Assembly (NCBI GenBank): GCA_905147135.1
Contig: LR990043.1
Location: 9,955,057-10,019,056 of the forward strand
DNA length: 64,000 bases
Source: Blastobasis lacticolella
Taxonomy: Eukaryota; Arthropoda; Insecta; Lepidoptera; Blastobasidae
Direction of reading: 5' to 3'
The stretch's first letter is position 1. Every line of letters starts with the position of its first letter. The position numbers and the translations under genes were made by a program. Below are positions 19,101 through 30,245 of the stretch, piece by piece. The notes beneath the pieces were generated by a model, which searched no databases, had not been told where the DNA came from, and saw only the letters and a program-made list of their open reading frames with translations.

Positions 19101-21551
19101 CAAACGATCAACCATGGCCTCTCGACAAGACTGAATATCGTCCCTGTTGGCTTTTGCCTCTGACAGATATCTATCCGTTACTGTGCTGTCATCTGCGTAC
19201 CCAAAGGTACCTGGTACAAGCAGATTGTCAATATGATTAGACGAGTAGCCATCGATAACTTCACGGATTGAACGTCCGCTCAAAAATCCGATATCCAAGT
19301 GCAAAATCCAACAAAAATACAAAATGAAGGAAGCTTGCTTAGAAGGCCTGCATGCCAAACCCTGTCAAAGGCCTTGGAGATATCAAGAGACACAGCAAGG
19401 GCCTCACCATAATTGTGTGGCATACAGCAGAAGGTCCCCAGTAGACCGACCACGGCGGAGTCCGTACTGGTGATCGCTGAGGAGATCGTGTCCTTCAAGA
19501 TGCGCAAGGAGTTTGGTGTTCAGTGCACGTTCCATATTTTTACAGAGTATGGAAGTAACCGAAATAGGGCGGTAGTTGGCAGGGTCAGCACGACTGCCTT
19601 TTTTGGGCACTGGCTGCACATTGGCAAGCTTCCACGACTTAGGTACAATACCAGTCTCAAGTGAGAGGCGATACAGGCGCGTGGAAGCAGGTGACAACTC
19701 GGGGGCACATCTACGCAGGACTATTGCCGGTATACCATCAGGGCCTTGCTCAAGTCCAGACTCTGCAGAATTTTTAAAATATGTTTCTGATGTATTCGCA
19801 CCTCTGCCATAGCGCAGTCAGCACGGGGTGAGATAGGTGGTGTTTTTCCTACAGTATCCAAACGCGAATTCGCCGCGAAAAGAGAAGCAAGCTGAAATTT
19901 GATTCAACCGCTTTTGCCAAAGACCAATACGTCTTACTCCCAGGAGGGTAAGAAGCCAGTTTGGTGCCAATCCGGCTTATGTGGTCGAATCGAGCCCTGC
20001 GTAGCGTCCTTTTGCAAGACTTGGCGGCGAGGTTAAAGGCTCTCTTCAGTTTGCGAATATCCGGAGACATATGAGCTCGAGCCTCAGCCCAGGCAGAGTA
20101 TGCCGCCTGCTTTGACACTTCAGCGCGACTGCACTTAGCATCAAACCATGGACGAGACTTGCCGTTCATCGCTACGTCAGAATACAGAATAAAGTACTCC
20201 ATACCCTGCCGCATAACCGCGGTAACGGCTTCAGCACAATACGACGGATCGCCCGAAGAGAAGCATGCCTCCCGCCAAGGATAGGACGAAAAGAAGTGGC
20301 GCATCTTATCCCAATCTGCTGACTTGTATGGCCACACCCGTCGGGGGTTGCATGGGGTTTGTTCGGGTGGGGAATAAACGGATACAGATTTCACCAGACA
20401 GTGATCAGATGTACCCAGCGGTGCAGAAACCGATACTGAGTGCCTGTCCGGATCAGTTGTCAGCATAAGGTCTAAGCAATTGGCGGTATGGGAGTCAACA
20501 TCAGGTACCCTCATGGCACAGTTTACCAGCTGAGTGAGATCTAGCGTCAGAGCTAGTTTACGTGCCTCTCTCCCAGCATGATCCGTCACCTGGTATGGGA
20601 AAAGCCACTCTTGGTGGTGGACATTGAAATCTCCCAGAATGACTAGCTGCGCCGCGGCAAACTGCGTTTAGATTATAAAATTCTTTGGCCGAGTATATAT
20701 AAAATGACGTAAATTCGAAAATTTTAAACAAGGCGACTATTAGATAGATATCTGTCAGAGGCAAAAGCCAATAGGGACGATATTCAGTCTTGTCGAGAGG
20801 CCATGGTTGATCGTTTGGACAAAGCTCTCAAAGCAGTTTCTGAATGGGGAGAAGCCAATCTGGTGACGTTCAACGCAACCAAAACCGTGTTTGTTTTCCA
20901 GGATGTTCCTGTGAGAATTACCGACTACCTACAGCTTCTTGGTGTTAAGCTATCTTCAAATCTCAACTTCGGTCAGTACATCGAATCCAAAGCAAAGACT
21001 GCAGCAAAATAACTTGGTATCCTCTCGAAGGTTAGGCGATACTTCACTTCAAAGCAATTGCTTCAGCTATATCAAGCACAAGTGCGATCCTGCATGGAGT
21101 ACTGCTGCCACCTCTGGGATGGATCAGCCAAATATCAACTGGCGGCTTTGGATTCGGTGGAAAAACGTGCAAAGAAGATAATTTGTGACCCGCAATTGAT
21201 TAAGGCTAGGCTACAGAGCCTCGAACATCGGCGTAGGGTTGCGCGTCTGTCGGTCTTCTACAGGATACATTTCGGAGAGTGTGCGAAGCAGCTGTACGAC
21301 CTCATTTCGCAGGCCCCTTTCCGCCATCGGGAGACGCGATCCGGGCGAGCGATCCTTATGTCGTGGATCCGCCCGAGCCGCTTTGGCGAGCGCTTCATCC
21401 TTATGTGGATTTTACAGCTATCCGCACGAGTCGATTTGGCTCGACCTTTATAATGCGTACGGCTAAGGAATGGAACGCGTTGCCTGCGAGTGTTTTCCCT
21501 GATCAATATAATCTGGATGCCTTCAAGGCTAGAGTGAATAGGCTGTTTTAG
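19101..21551. mobile_element. LINE copy with inverted 5' half (twin-priming structure)
   Basis: The 5' part of a LINE related to the 6.8-kb copy lies on the minus strand, 20670 down to 19101. It has GDFNVHHQEWLFP and TSDHCLVKS of the endonuclease, then RT pieces ANYRPISVTSILCKNMER, SLDISKAFDRVWH and FGYADDST. Its 3' part lies on the plus strand, 20743-21551 ([48 protein letters not shown]..). A 75-bp segment is present in both parts (19101-19175 reversed, and 20743-20817) with about one mismatch. About 70 bp of unrelated filler lies at the inner junction. The RT core has lost its PQGSVLSP region and several frames, so the copy is dead. Confidence 0.85.
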
Positions 21552-21654
21552 GCACAAATACGTAATATATCGTGAAATTTATAAATATAAGCGGCAACTC
21601 ATGAGTAGTAAGTGTGTACAACATTTAGCAACTTATATAGTGATATTTTACAAT

Positions 21655-21802
21655 GTGGACATTTTGCGACCTGGACATTTTGCAACCGGGACATTTTGCA
21701 ACCTGGACATTTTGCAACTTGGACATTATGCAACCTGGACATTTTGCAACTTTGACATTTTTTTACCAGTGGACATTTTGCAACTGGGACATTTTGAGAC
21801 TA
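21655..21802 (+). repeat. Minisatellite, ~18-bp unit, about eight copies
   Basis: The unit TGGACATTTTGCAACC repeats with small changes (GGGACATTTTGCAACC, TGGACATTATGCAACC, TTGACATTTTTTTACCAG). It starts shortly after the 3' end of the inverted LINE. No coding role seen. Confidence 0.85.
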
Positions 21803-23353
21803 AACGCCGAATAGTTTGTTAATATCCGGCCGGATACCGGATAGTGAAAAATGTATGAAAAGTCCATAAAAGCGTTTTGCTTATCGAAAAAAGTCGTCCT
21901 AAAAACCATAAATATTAATCAAAGCACTGTTGATTATGTCCCTACTGTACCTACTGCTGTCGTTTATTTGGTAGGTCAGGTTAAAAATATTTTTCAAATA
22001 ACTCTTTTTGCCTTACGCCTTTTCCCTTCTTTATCTGGGGACAGCTCTCCATATCTGCTTTCTATATTTTTATTATTTGAGCAGTTGCGGCATCAATAAT
22101 GTTGTCCTTCCTTCAGGTCCTGTTGGACCACAAAACCAAGTGGCGATGGGTCTTTTGCGGCGGCCGTCTTCATCGGCAAATCTAGGGCTAGTTGCGCCAT
22201 GGTGGTCTGTGGGGCAACAGAGCACATGCCCATTCCATCGCATTCAGATTTTAATAACTTTTTCGAGGATGTGTGTGACTTTGTAACTTCCACGAATGTG
22301 GACATTACATACTTTGTCCTACCGGGTGACACCCGCTGACCAGCGTAACATGCGCATTTCTGTCGTATGTAGTTTTGTAAAAGTGTTGTTTATTTTAATA
22401 ATGTAGTGTAATCATTTTTCCAAAGTCAATACAGGTAAATAATACCGTATTTCGAAACTTGGTGGGAAGAATTGTTCAGTTCAACGTTAAAATTAGTCAC
22501 AAAACAAAGACAAACAACAAAGACTAATGATATCACTTAAACACATGTAGTCATCTAATCTAAACCGCTATCACAGCTTGCACAAACTTGTTTAGACACG
22601 ATGTCCTGCTAAATATCCGGCCGCCGGATATCCGGCTTGAAGGCTGGTCGGATATCCGGTATCCGGCCAAGTAACTATCCGTTTCATCTCTAGATTCGAC
22701 ACGAAATTCGTGAGCGGCGAATCCGTATCGATCGATTCGAAAACTGTTATTCAGAATCCCGATAGATTCCACGGAAACTACTCTCTGTAACATATGAAAA
22801 TTTCATCAAAATTAACTGAAACCACATTTTCTTAAGAACTTTTGCGGGGTCCTTTGTCGATTCCGTATCCGAATCCGATTTCCGAGCCATTGTGAATACG
22901 GCTACTGGTCGCCCGTCCACCTCTATAATGACCGCATTCCTCCCTTCTGTCGATCCGGTGTACAAAAGTTTGTACTCCCCATTTCCCTTAGAGCCTTGCC
23001 ACCTCGTCTCCTACAGGAGTGACACCTGAACGCGGCGCTTGTACAATAAGTCGGCTAGATCTCGAGACCGGCCATTCAGAGAGCCAAGGTTCAAACATTT
23101 TCCGAGGATTGCCCTCAATTTCAAACGGTTCTCATCTCATCTGATAAAAATGGGACCTCTAGTATAGCCTTCAAACAAAAATAAATTTTAAAATGGTCCA
23201 CAATGAGGAAGTTTCCTAATGTTGATATTGCCGTTTTTAATGACATAGTGTTAAAATATAGACAAAAACTAAGTCAAGTGAAAATTTTGAAATCCGTCCA
23301 TAAATGACTGTTACAGAATATATAAGTTTAAATTATTGCTGCCTCGATTTAGC
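21803..23353. other. Non-coding stretch with ATCCGG clusters
   Basis: Words CCGGATA and ATCCGGC cluster at 21827-21842 and 22613-22672 in both orientations, giving small palindromes. Short open frames at 22.0-22.33 kb were not recognised. Nothing else is supported. Confidence 0.4.
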
Positions 23354-23881
23354 TGACATCACCAGGCCGGCAGCACGGCCGCCACTGTGGCGCTACTCAA
23401 ACACTCGTACTCTTTCTTGGTGACTATATCTTTGGATCAGCAGTAGCTAGACAGTTGAACTTTTGACAGAGTATGTGTTACTATGGCCGCAATAACAACA
23501 ATCAATAATTATAATTTATTACAACAATGCAATACCATCTAAATAGTGCTACCACGACCCGACGAAACCCCTGATATCCAAGACACAGGTCTCTGACCTA
23601 CTTTGGTTTCAGAAGGTTCAATGTATTTTACCTCAGTACTATGTGTATTCTTTGTGCTATCTGTATACCTATTACATACATTGTATTTTTATTGCCTGTA
23701 AATTTTCGAAATAAATTATTTATTATTATTTATAATAATATAATTAAAAGGAAGGGTCTCCATACACGAAACGTGATTTTATGGCGTTTACGGTATTTAG
23801 TTTTGCTCTATCACATAAATGGTACAACTTAGAATCTTGGGAGAGCGGCACTGGTCTAGTGGCAACGTACTTGTGATAATC

Positions 23882-23930
23882 AAGGTTACGCAAGGCTCGC
23901 AATGTACGGGAACTGGATGGGTGACCGTTT
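23882..23930 (+). repeat. 5S-rRNA-like segment, left arm
   Basis: It reads AAGGTTACGCAAGG..AATGTACGGGAACTGGAT and then GGGTGACCG. The 13-mer GGATGGGTGACCG and the upstream AGGTTA.GCAA match the C-box and A-box region of 5S rRNA genes in order and approximate spacing. Sequence outside the internal promoter region does not match, so it is a 5S-derived fragment and not a 5S gene. Confidence 0.6.
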
Positions 23931-24330
23931 CGTACTTTGAAGCAAATCGAACATGAGCACCGCAACTAGCTCGGCACTTCTTATATGCTCCTTCTAATAC
24001 CATTGGCGAAGCGAGGTTGACCAAGGTTAACCCTGGTCAACCATCTAGGTCAACTTTGGGAACTCTTAAGACTGGTTGTAACCTAAGCGTAGGCCTTGAC
24101 CTGAGCCGAAATGCCCAGCATTGACCAGATTGGTTCACCACGGTTGACCTTAAGGTCCAACTTCACTTGACCATGCTTGTGGATTCTGACTGGCTGTAAT
24201 CTAAGCGTTACACTGAGACAATGATGATAGACCAAGGTTGACCAGTCAACCTTGATTCGCCAACGGTAATATGAGGCACCTAACCTAACGAGTGGCGATC
24301 TCGTTGCAGTGCACGATTACGGCTAGCAAA

Positions 24331-24382
24331 GTACGAAACGGTCACCCATCCAGTTCCCGTACATTGCTTAACCTTGGTAACC
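24331..24382 (-). repeat. 5S-rRNA-like segment, right arm
   Basis: On the minus strand it reads AAGGTTAAGCAATGTACGGG followed by AACTGGATGGGTGACCGTTT. It keeps the uninterrupted GTTAAGCAA A-box-like word that the left arm has lost. It is the mirror copy of the left-arm segment. Confidence 0.6.
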
Positions 24383-24939
24383 GGTCTCGCAAGCACGCTG
24401 CCACTTGATCAGTGCCGCTTTTCCAAAGTACCTATGCTTGTAAATTGTAACATTTACGCGATGGAGGAAAACTAAATACCTCTGAAAACACCATAAAATC
24501 ACGTATCATGTATGGAGACCTTATCTCAAATTATTTTTGTTGTAGCGGCCATAGTAACACATACTCTGTCAAAAGTTCAATTGTCTAGCTTCTGCTAATA
24601 ATATGGTCACCGACAGTTCAGTGTATGGGTAGCGCCATAGTGGCTGCCGGCCTGGTGACGTCACGCACGTGCGCAATTTGCGGTCCTAACGAAATTATTC
24701 TTGAAACCGATATTTAAATAAAAATTTCACCACTTTGTTTCATTTTACTTATTGGTGTAAGTACCTGGTATTGCTTACATTGATAAATCTGCTTAGACCT
24801 TTTGATACACCACTAAAATGGCTCCTTTATAACTACAGATGTGGGCAAAAGAAGTACTCGCCAACAATAGAATGGCATTGTATGCATAAACCCATAGCAA
24901 GTTTGAATACTAAAATTTGAACAAAGAAAATCACTGATG

Positions 24940-25012
24940 GGTTTTTAAATTTTTTTATTTTGGTACATTGTAAACAAAGACATTAAATTTAACTTCTCAG
25001 CGGCCAATGTAC
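24940..25012 (-). other. RpL41: RpL41 3' UTR exon with poly(A) signal
   Basis: A TTGTTCCAG acceptor at 25013-25021 (minus) starts an exon beginning GTACATTGGCCGCTGAGAAG. It runs to an AATAAA at 24954-24959. Together with the donor just after the RpL41 stop codon it gives a 1.94-kb 3' UTR intron. The pairing is inferred. Confidence 0.55.
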
Positions 25013-26953
25013 CTGGAACAAAAAATTATAATTGAAGTGAATCAGTATAAAATATAAAAATTTACAGCCAACCTGTATTACGAAGTATATAATTATTTAA
25101 GCCTTTCATTAAGAAAAAATTGATTACAAAGGACGCCAGACATGATAAATTGCAATACAATTATATGTAACACAAAAACAACAGTACATAAAATACAGGG
25201 ACAATTATGGATCCCAGTGGCATTTCTCGTGGGCATCCAACATAAATGGCATAATGTTGAGGCCGCGAACCACAACGCTGGTTTTCAGTGGGCTGCAAAA
25301 ACCCATTGAACATAGGGATTACCCAATAAAATGAATTTATAAATAATTTAGTACTATAGAATAAACAAATAAACAATATAAAAAACATGATATGTATTTA
25401 AAAATAAAATAAACTACATAATTTGTAAATGTTTGTGTGCATAACAGAAATGCTTGTGTGAACCCTTAACTACCATGCGCCTGTGGCTAGCCACCCTTGG
25501 GGCCGGGCGGCCAGTCTACTACTGCCTTAAGTCAGTTGATTTGATATCAGGCCAGATATCAGATACATATTTATGTTGTGCTCGACTAGTGTGCATTTTG
25601 GAATGACAAACTAAGACCTAATGACCTTATTTAAACACAAAGTACCAAGTACCTTGTACACAAGTCAGAAAGTTTTGACAACAATGTTGTGAATGTCACT
25701 AGTGCTATTGTACATGACTTCAACCACATGTTAGATACCAAGCACTAGCTTAACTAATATAAACCTAAAAAGATGTCATGAATGAATTTCACATGTCTTA
25801 TATACATTGAATTGACTATTATGGAACACTAGGTAAATATGGAGAAAACTATTCAGAACCACTCTCCTCTCACAAACATCACTCGGAAATGCTAGAGATG
25901 GGTGATAATACAGGTGCACGGATCTCTTACTATTCATATAACAGAATGTTATGCTATTATAAAATTATAACACCCTAATATAAGAATACCTACTGTATTA
26001 TGATCTCTGTATTTTAGTTTGTACCTTGGAAAACAAAATTGTACATTATTAATCAATACATTCTTCATTCAACGACGTTAACCGCATACAAAAAAGAAAA
26101 CATAACTATCGAATATTAATAACAAAAGGTTAACAATAATAATATTATGCCCTATTGTATATGCAAGAGTACAGATTCTCGATCCACGTGCGCCTGTCAC
26201 TATTTTATCTCCATTTAAATATCTGTATTATGTACAATGGCAATATATTAGTAACAGAAAATATTATGTATTAATATTAGGAGTTATAAGTATATTTTTA
26301 GACCGTTATAATATAACGAACATCTCTAGTGCTTAAAATTGTCACAACACAGGACTATCACTTACTTTTCACGAAGGAACTGACATACCATAAGGACCAC
26401 GAGGGCGTCAATGTCTATGCATTTGTAGTTTCCTAATCGGCGACAAGTTAGGGCAATAATGAATGTGGTGTAAAAATGTACTATAACATGCCGCCGATAC
26501 TAATAACGTTACTTATCACTTATCTCTAATACTTCGTTGAGTGAAGTTCCTGAGAGGCCGTCAATTTAAATTTCGTAATTAGCACAATATAGGATGTACT
26601 TACGTGCAATTAATTAATTGTTTGCATTAAATAGTCCTTCGAAAGCATTAGCATTAGAAGGGTGGAGTTAGCATATAGATATTATACCCTCTCAATTCTT
26701 TACATTATTCTCATTATGAGAATAATGACTGCCTTGGGAGGGATGGTAAAATTATAATTTAAGATTCAATCCTCCGAAAAATCGTACAATGCGGCAAGTT
26801 TTAGAGGTTAAGTTTATGATTAGGCACTTGCAATTACAACAATCTGTAGTCACAAAAGGAACTAACCGGCACGCTACTCTGTTTGCAGCATGTATTTTGT
26901 AGGTTATAAAAGTACACATTAAATATTGCGAGAAATAAACAAGCAAAACTTAC
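25013..26953 (-). other. Probable RpL41 3' UTR intron
   Basis: No coding frame or known repeat is recognised; the stretch is AT-rich. A GTAAGT donor at 26953 follows the RpL41 stop by only two or three bases. Confidence 0.5.
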
Positions 26954-26956
26954 CAA

Positions 26957-27126
26957 TTATTTGGACCTCGCACGCATCTTCCTCCTCTTACGCTTTAGCC
27001 TTCGCATGCGCTTCTTACGCCACTGAAACAATATAATTTGATGTCAGAACAGCGCCTTGGTACTGCACACCGCGAGAATAGATAAACATGAAATCAAAGA
27101 AATCAAGAAAATACCTTTGCCCTCAT
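26957..27126 (-). CDS. RpL41: 60S ribosomal protein L41 (eL41)
   Basis: The 25-residue, almost purely basic protein is encoded by two exons: 27126-27115 (MRAK) and 27022-26957 (WRKKRMRRLKRKRRKM..RARSK, stop TAA). Donor GTAT at 27114 and acceptor TTTCAG before 27022 join in phase. Length and composition match eL41 exactly; it is the smallest ribosomal protein and bridges the two subunits. A polypyrimidine start, CTTTCTTTTCG, lies on the minus strand at 27252-27242. It looks like a 5'-TOP initiation site and would give a 5' UTR of about 126 nt. GTAAGT immediately after the stop implies a further intron in the 3' UTR. The call is firm; UTR limits are inferred. Confidence 0.95.
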
Positions 27127-27241
27127 ATTGAAGGAGTAATGTGATTAATGTATTTCTAAATTATCGCACTCGGTCACAAGCGATCACTTGGAATTTCCAG
27201 GATGAAATTACGACAAGAGCTCGCTGTCTGGCGAGCCCCGT

Positions 27242-27252
27242 CGAAAAGAAAG
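27242..27252 (-). promoter_or_regulatory. Candidate 5'-TOP transcription start of RpL41
   Basis: CTTTCTTTTCGA on the minus strand is a terminal-oligopyrimidine-like tract upstream of the RpL41 ATG at the expected place. TOP starts are general for animal ribosomal protein genes. No TATA box is evident. Confidence 0.5.
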
Positions 27253-27354
27253 AAATAATGGAGGAAGTGTTGCTAGCGACTAGCGTTGCCAACCAGAGAG
27301 GAGAGCTGTTAGTACCAAAGAGATTATTTCTCTATATAAGGGTTCTACTGACCC

Positions 27355-27770
27355 AATGAGGAGTTTTCCAGTAGGTATCTAAAGCATTCTTAACCACTCA
27401 CTAGATGGCGCCCCGACAATTTTGGTAATTGATAATCGCTTGAAATAGGTTCTTAGCAAAGAGGATATAAACACTGGGTACGTTATATTGGATAAATGTA
27501 TTTATCAATAGTTTTAAACCATTTTAGAGGTTGTAATAATAATGGAACATAGTGCCAACTTATATAAATATTTCTTTATACAGTTCTTTCAACCTTTAAC
27601 AGTTATGTTTATATTAATAAACATTTAATTTTTATGTTTAGTATTAGTTAGTTGCATGAAATCACTGCCACCATCATACCGATTATAAAAAGATTACCAA
27701 AATTGTAGGAGCGCCATCTATTGATGATTTTTGAAACCAACTATCAATACCTACTGGAAAACTCCTCATT
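27355..27770. mobile_element. 415-bp MITE, copy 1
   Basis: The ends are inverted: AATGAGGAGTTTTCCAGTAG on the left and TACTGGAAAACTCCTCATT on the right. Internally, ACTAGATGGCGCC and GCGCCATCTATTGATG are also inverted. A second copy at 34.65-35.06 kb is colinear over the whole length. No transposase. Confidence 0.85.
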
Positions 27771-27804
27771 TTGCAATGTCAGGGACTATAGGATAGGATA
27801 TTGT

Positions 27805-27950
27805 TAAGGACACTTCACATGTCTGCCGAAACTTTCGATATAACTTTTGCCGGGACATTGGTCGATCCTCTACATTCTCGCCGTAGGGATGTGGTAGGTG
27901 TCATAATGCGTCGATATTATATCATTCATAGATATAATGTCGCTAATCTA
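27805..27950 (+). repeat. Dispersed repeat 'GGTAGGTGTC', copy 1
   Basis: It shares ACTTCACATGT..GCCG.AACTTT and ACTTTTGCCGGGAC, then AGGGATGTGGTAGGTGTCA and AATGCGTCGAT with the segments at 30.02-30.15 and (second half only) 32.55-32.64 kb. Confidence 0.65.
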
Positions 27951-28379
27951 AAATACATCAGTCATTGCACACATCAATATTTTTTCTGCGTAGCAGAGCT
28001 GTCTATGCATATTGTACATTTTGTATGTAGTGAGTAAATTTACTGCTCTGTGAATTTTGTACATTTTTGGATTAATCTGGTAGATTTTCGACTAGAAATA
28101 ACTAAAGTTATGTAACTCATTCATATTATTATTATTATTGTGTGTTTATGTAAGATATTCTCTAATTTCTGAGGGTTAATCGCAATTGCTGGGTTCGGCC
28201 AAACAATTATGATATTTTTTATATAAAGAACTGGTGTCACACATTAAGAAATTTTCGGACAATGCAACAGGCATTGAGTATTACGGCTTTCTGCAGTTGT
28301 ATGTATGTAAGTGGATGTATGTATAATTGCTCTAAACTTGTGTGGAGAGTGTTTATTATTATTGTTATAATATTATTAA

Positions 28380-28620
28380 TTCAGCACAAGGCAAGGCGAC
28401 AACAAATAATCGAACAGATAATCATGATAATCTCTACTTAGTCTATGAAATAGACGAGACATGGCAAACATGCATGACAGCGGTACCGCCTATCTCCACT
28501 TGAACGCGGCCATTTTGATCCAAACCTCTGGAATGATGTCACAGAATTCGTACCGCTGAATTCAATATTGGTCAGAACGAACGAAATGAATGCCATTGGG
28601 GAGTATACAGTAACCATCAG
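28380..28620 (-). repeat. Composite repeat: CAGCACAAGGC block and GCGGTACGAATTC block
   Basis: The first block (28383-28470: CAGCACAAGG..GACGACAACAAATAA..) recurs at 31773-31855. The second (28478-28565, minus strand GCGGTACGAATTCTGTGAC..GGAGATAGGC) recurs at 34437-34505, 34592-34645 and, more diverged, 32766-32825. Together they look like pieces of one decayed element family scattered over 27.8-34.7 kb. Confidence 0.55.
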
Positions 28621-29671
28621 TTTCGCATTTTGATTTTAAAAAAACGTATTTTTAAATTGAATAAAATGGTAGAAAAATGTACTTTATAAAAGAATATTTT
28701 CAGATTCTTTTCGTATTTTGTTATTTTGAGTGCATCCTAAGTATTCTGCAATGTTAAATTTATTTATAACACGAGGTCAACTAAAAAGCTTGAAAATTAT
28801 GTTAGTGGAATTGAACATAAAGGATGCGGTCTAGCGGTTCATAGAAGGTGTTCACTAAGATCCAGCTGGTACAAAGTGAATGAAAAACGGAAGAATGTTA
28901 AATACAGAACTTGTATCAATTGGAAAAAGAAATCTAAGTCTAGCCAATTCTTCACAATTATTTTTTGAAATATTTATATTTTTAGCAAAACTGCAACACT
29001 CATGCCACACTAATGCAACACTGGAACAAGCCGTAGAGTAAATGGCGAAAGAAGAAACTTCTTTTACGCCCGAAGTAAGAAGTTTTTTTCGTCATAGCGA
29101 AGAGAAATCAATGAGGAAAGAAAAAACTCCTTCTAAGAGGAGAGGGCATTATGTTTAATAATGCGTGTAATGCACTGAGAAAACACTGGTGTTGCGGTGT
29201 GTCGCGTGACATACCTTTTGATGTTACATGAAATGGCCGACGTATGTGCCCAAAATGAACTAGCACCTACAACATGGTCACCTTGGCGTTAAATTCCCGT
29301 GACACTGTTAACAGGGAAACCTGACTAGTCGCATAATTACGACTGAAGTACAGTAGGCTAATTCCGTAACTCTGTTGCAAACAATTCTGATTTCAACAAT
29401 TGAAATTGTTACTTTTCCGATTGCGTATGATCGATTTTTGAGTTTATTGCAATGGAACTTTGTTAGCAACTGAACCTATGAAATCGATAATACAGAATCG
29501 CAAAAGTAATAATTTCAATCATCGCTTAGTTATCGCAACTTAAAAAAGAAAATGTACATAATTCAGAAAAGAGTCATTAGCGAAACTTGGTTTTACAGCC
29601 TGTAAATCACAAGAAACCACAGGGCAGGTCCACCACGGAGTAAGGAGTTTCATTCGTCATTAGTGGCAGTG

Positions 29672-29785
29672 TATGACAAAGCCAATGACATATCTGTCAT
29701 TGTTAATGTCGATTTTTTTACCTGTCTGTTTTCAAAATGGCGACACTTTGTTCTAGTTTTGGACACAGGGTCAGATAAGTTTGTG
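29672..29785 (+). mobile_element. ~100-bp MITE (CAGATAAGTTTGTG end)
   Basis: The right end GGGTCAGATAAGTTTGTG and the core TTTCAAAATGGCGACACTTT match the elements at 43.83 and 56.75 kb. The left terminal repeat is poorly preserved. Confidence 0.5.
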
Positions 29786-30019
29786 CATCCATACCATACC
29801 TTTTTTCAGGGTGTTTTCATAATTTCATGCCAAGAATGCGTTCGTTTCATAGCGAATTCATAATATTTTAAACATCAATATAAAAAAATTGTCTAGCTAA
29901 AGAATTTAAATAATTACGCGAGGACATAACGTTTTATAAGCTTTATCCATTACAACTCTCATTATGCCAGTTGGTGGTCAGGAATATTTTAGACTGTCTC
30001 CTTTACTTCCATGAAGTTA

Positions 30020-30150
30020 AAGCATACTTCACATGTTCGCCGTCACTTTCGGCGAAACTTTTGCCGGGACTTTAGTAGACCTATACATTACCTATTAGGG
30101 ATGTGGTAGGTGTCAAAATGCGTCGATTTATCGGTGTAATAGCGCTAAAC
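30020..30150 (+). repeat. Dispersed repeat 'GGTAGGTGTC', copy 2
   Basis: Colinear with the first copy at 27.8 kb (CTTCACATGTTCGCCG, ACTTTTGCCGGGACTTT, GGGATGTGGTAGGTGTCA). Confidence 0.6.
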
Positions 30151-30164
30151 TTGTACCTTCCGCT

Positions 30165-30245
30165 GTAAAGAGGGTCACAGAGGTGAGGGCAGCTGCTCTC
30201 TGTAATAACCTGATCTACTAAAATCCTGGATCATTATCACGTATC
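30165..30245 (+). repeat. SINE 3' body fragment
   Basis: AGGGTCACAGAGGT..CTCTGTAATAACCTGATCTA..CTGGATCAT matches the conserved SINE body seen at 55.6, 60.0 and 63.8 kb. Confidence 0.6.

Larger units (their letters stand above)
23354..24662. mobile_element. 1.3-kb imperfect inverted repeat (foldback element)
   Basis: Matching blocks run symmetrically from outside in: CACCAGGCCGGCAGC / GCTGCCGGCCTGGTG; GAACTTTTGACAGAGTATGT (23458-23477) and its near-complement at about 24560-24580; GGTCTCCATACA..CGTGATTTTATGG and its complement near 24490-24525; the 5S-like segments; and GGCGAAGCGAGGTTGACC / GGTTGACC..ATTCGCCAA at the centre. The left arm has an extra ~235 bp (about 23505-23740). The central 220 bp hold eight TTGACC/GGTCAA words. 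No transposase is present. Confidence 0.85.

Noticed and set aside
22093..22332. 79-residue minus-strand frame
   Set aside because: No motif, no start context, no splice signals; looks like chance or decayed repeat.
23882..23930. Genuine 5S rRNA gene
   Set aside because: Only the internal promoter region resembles 5S; the rest does not match and no T-run terminator is at the right place.
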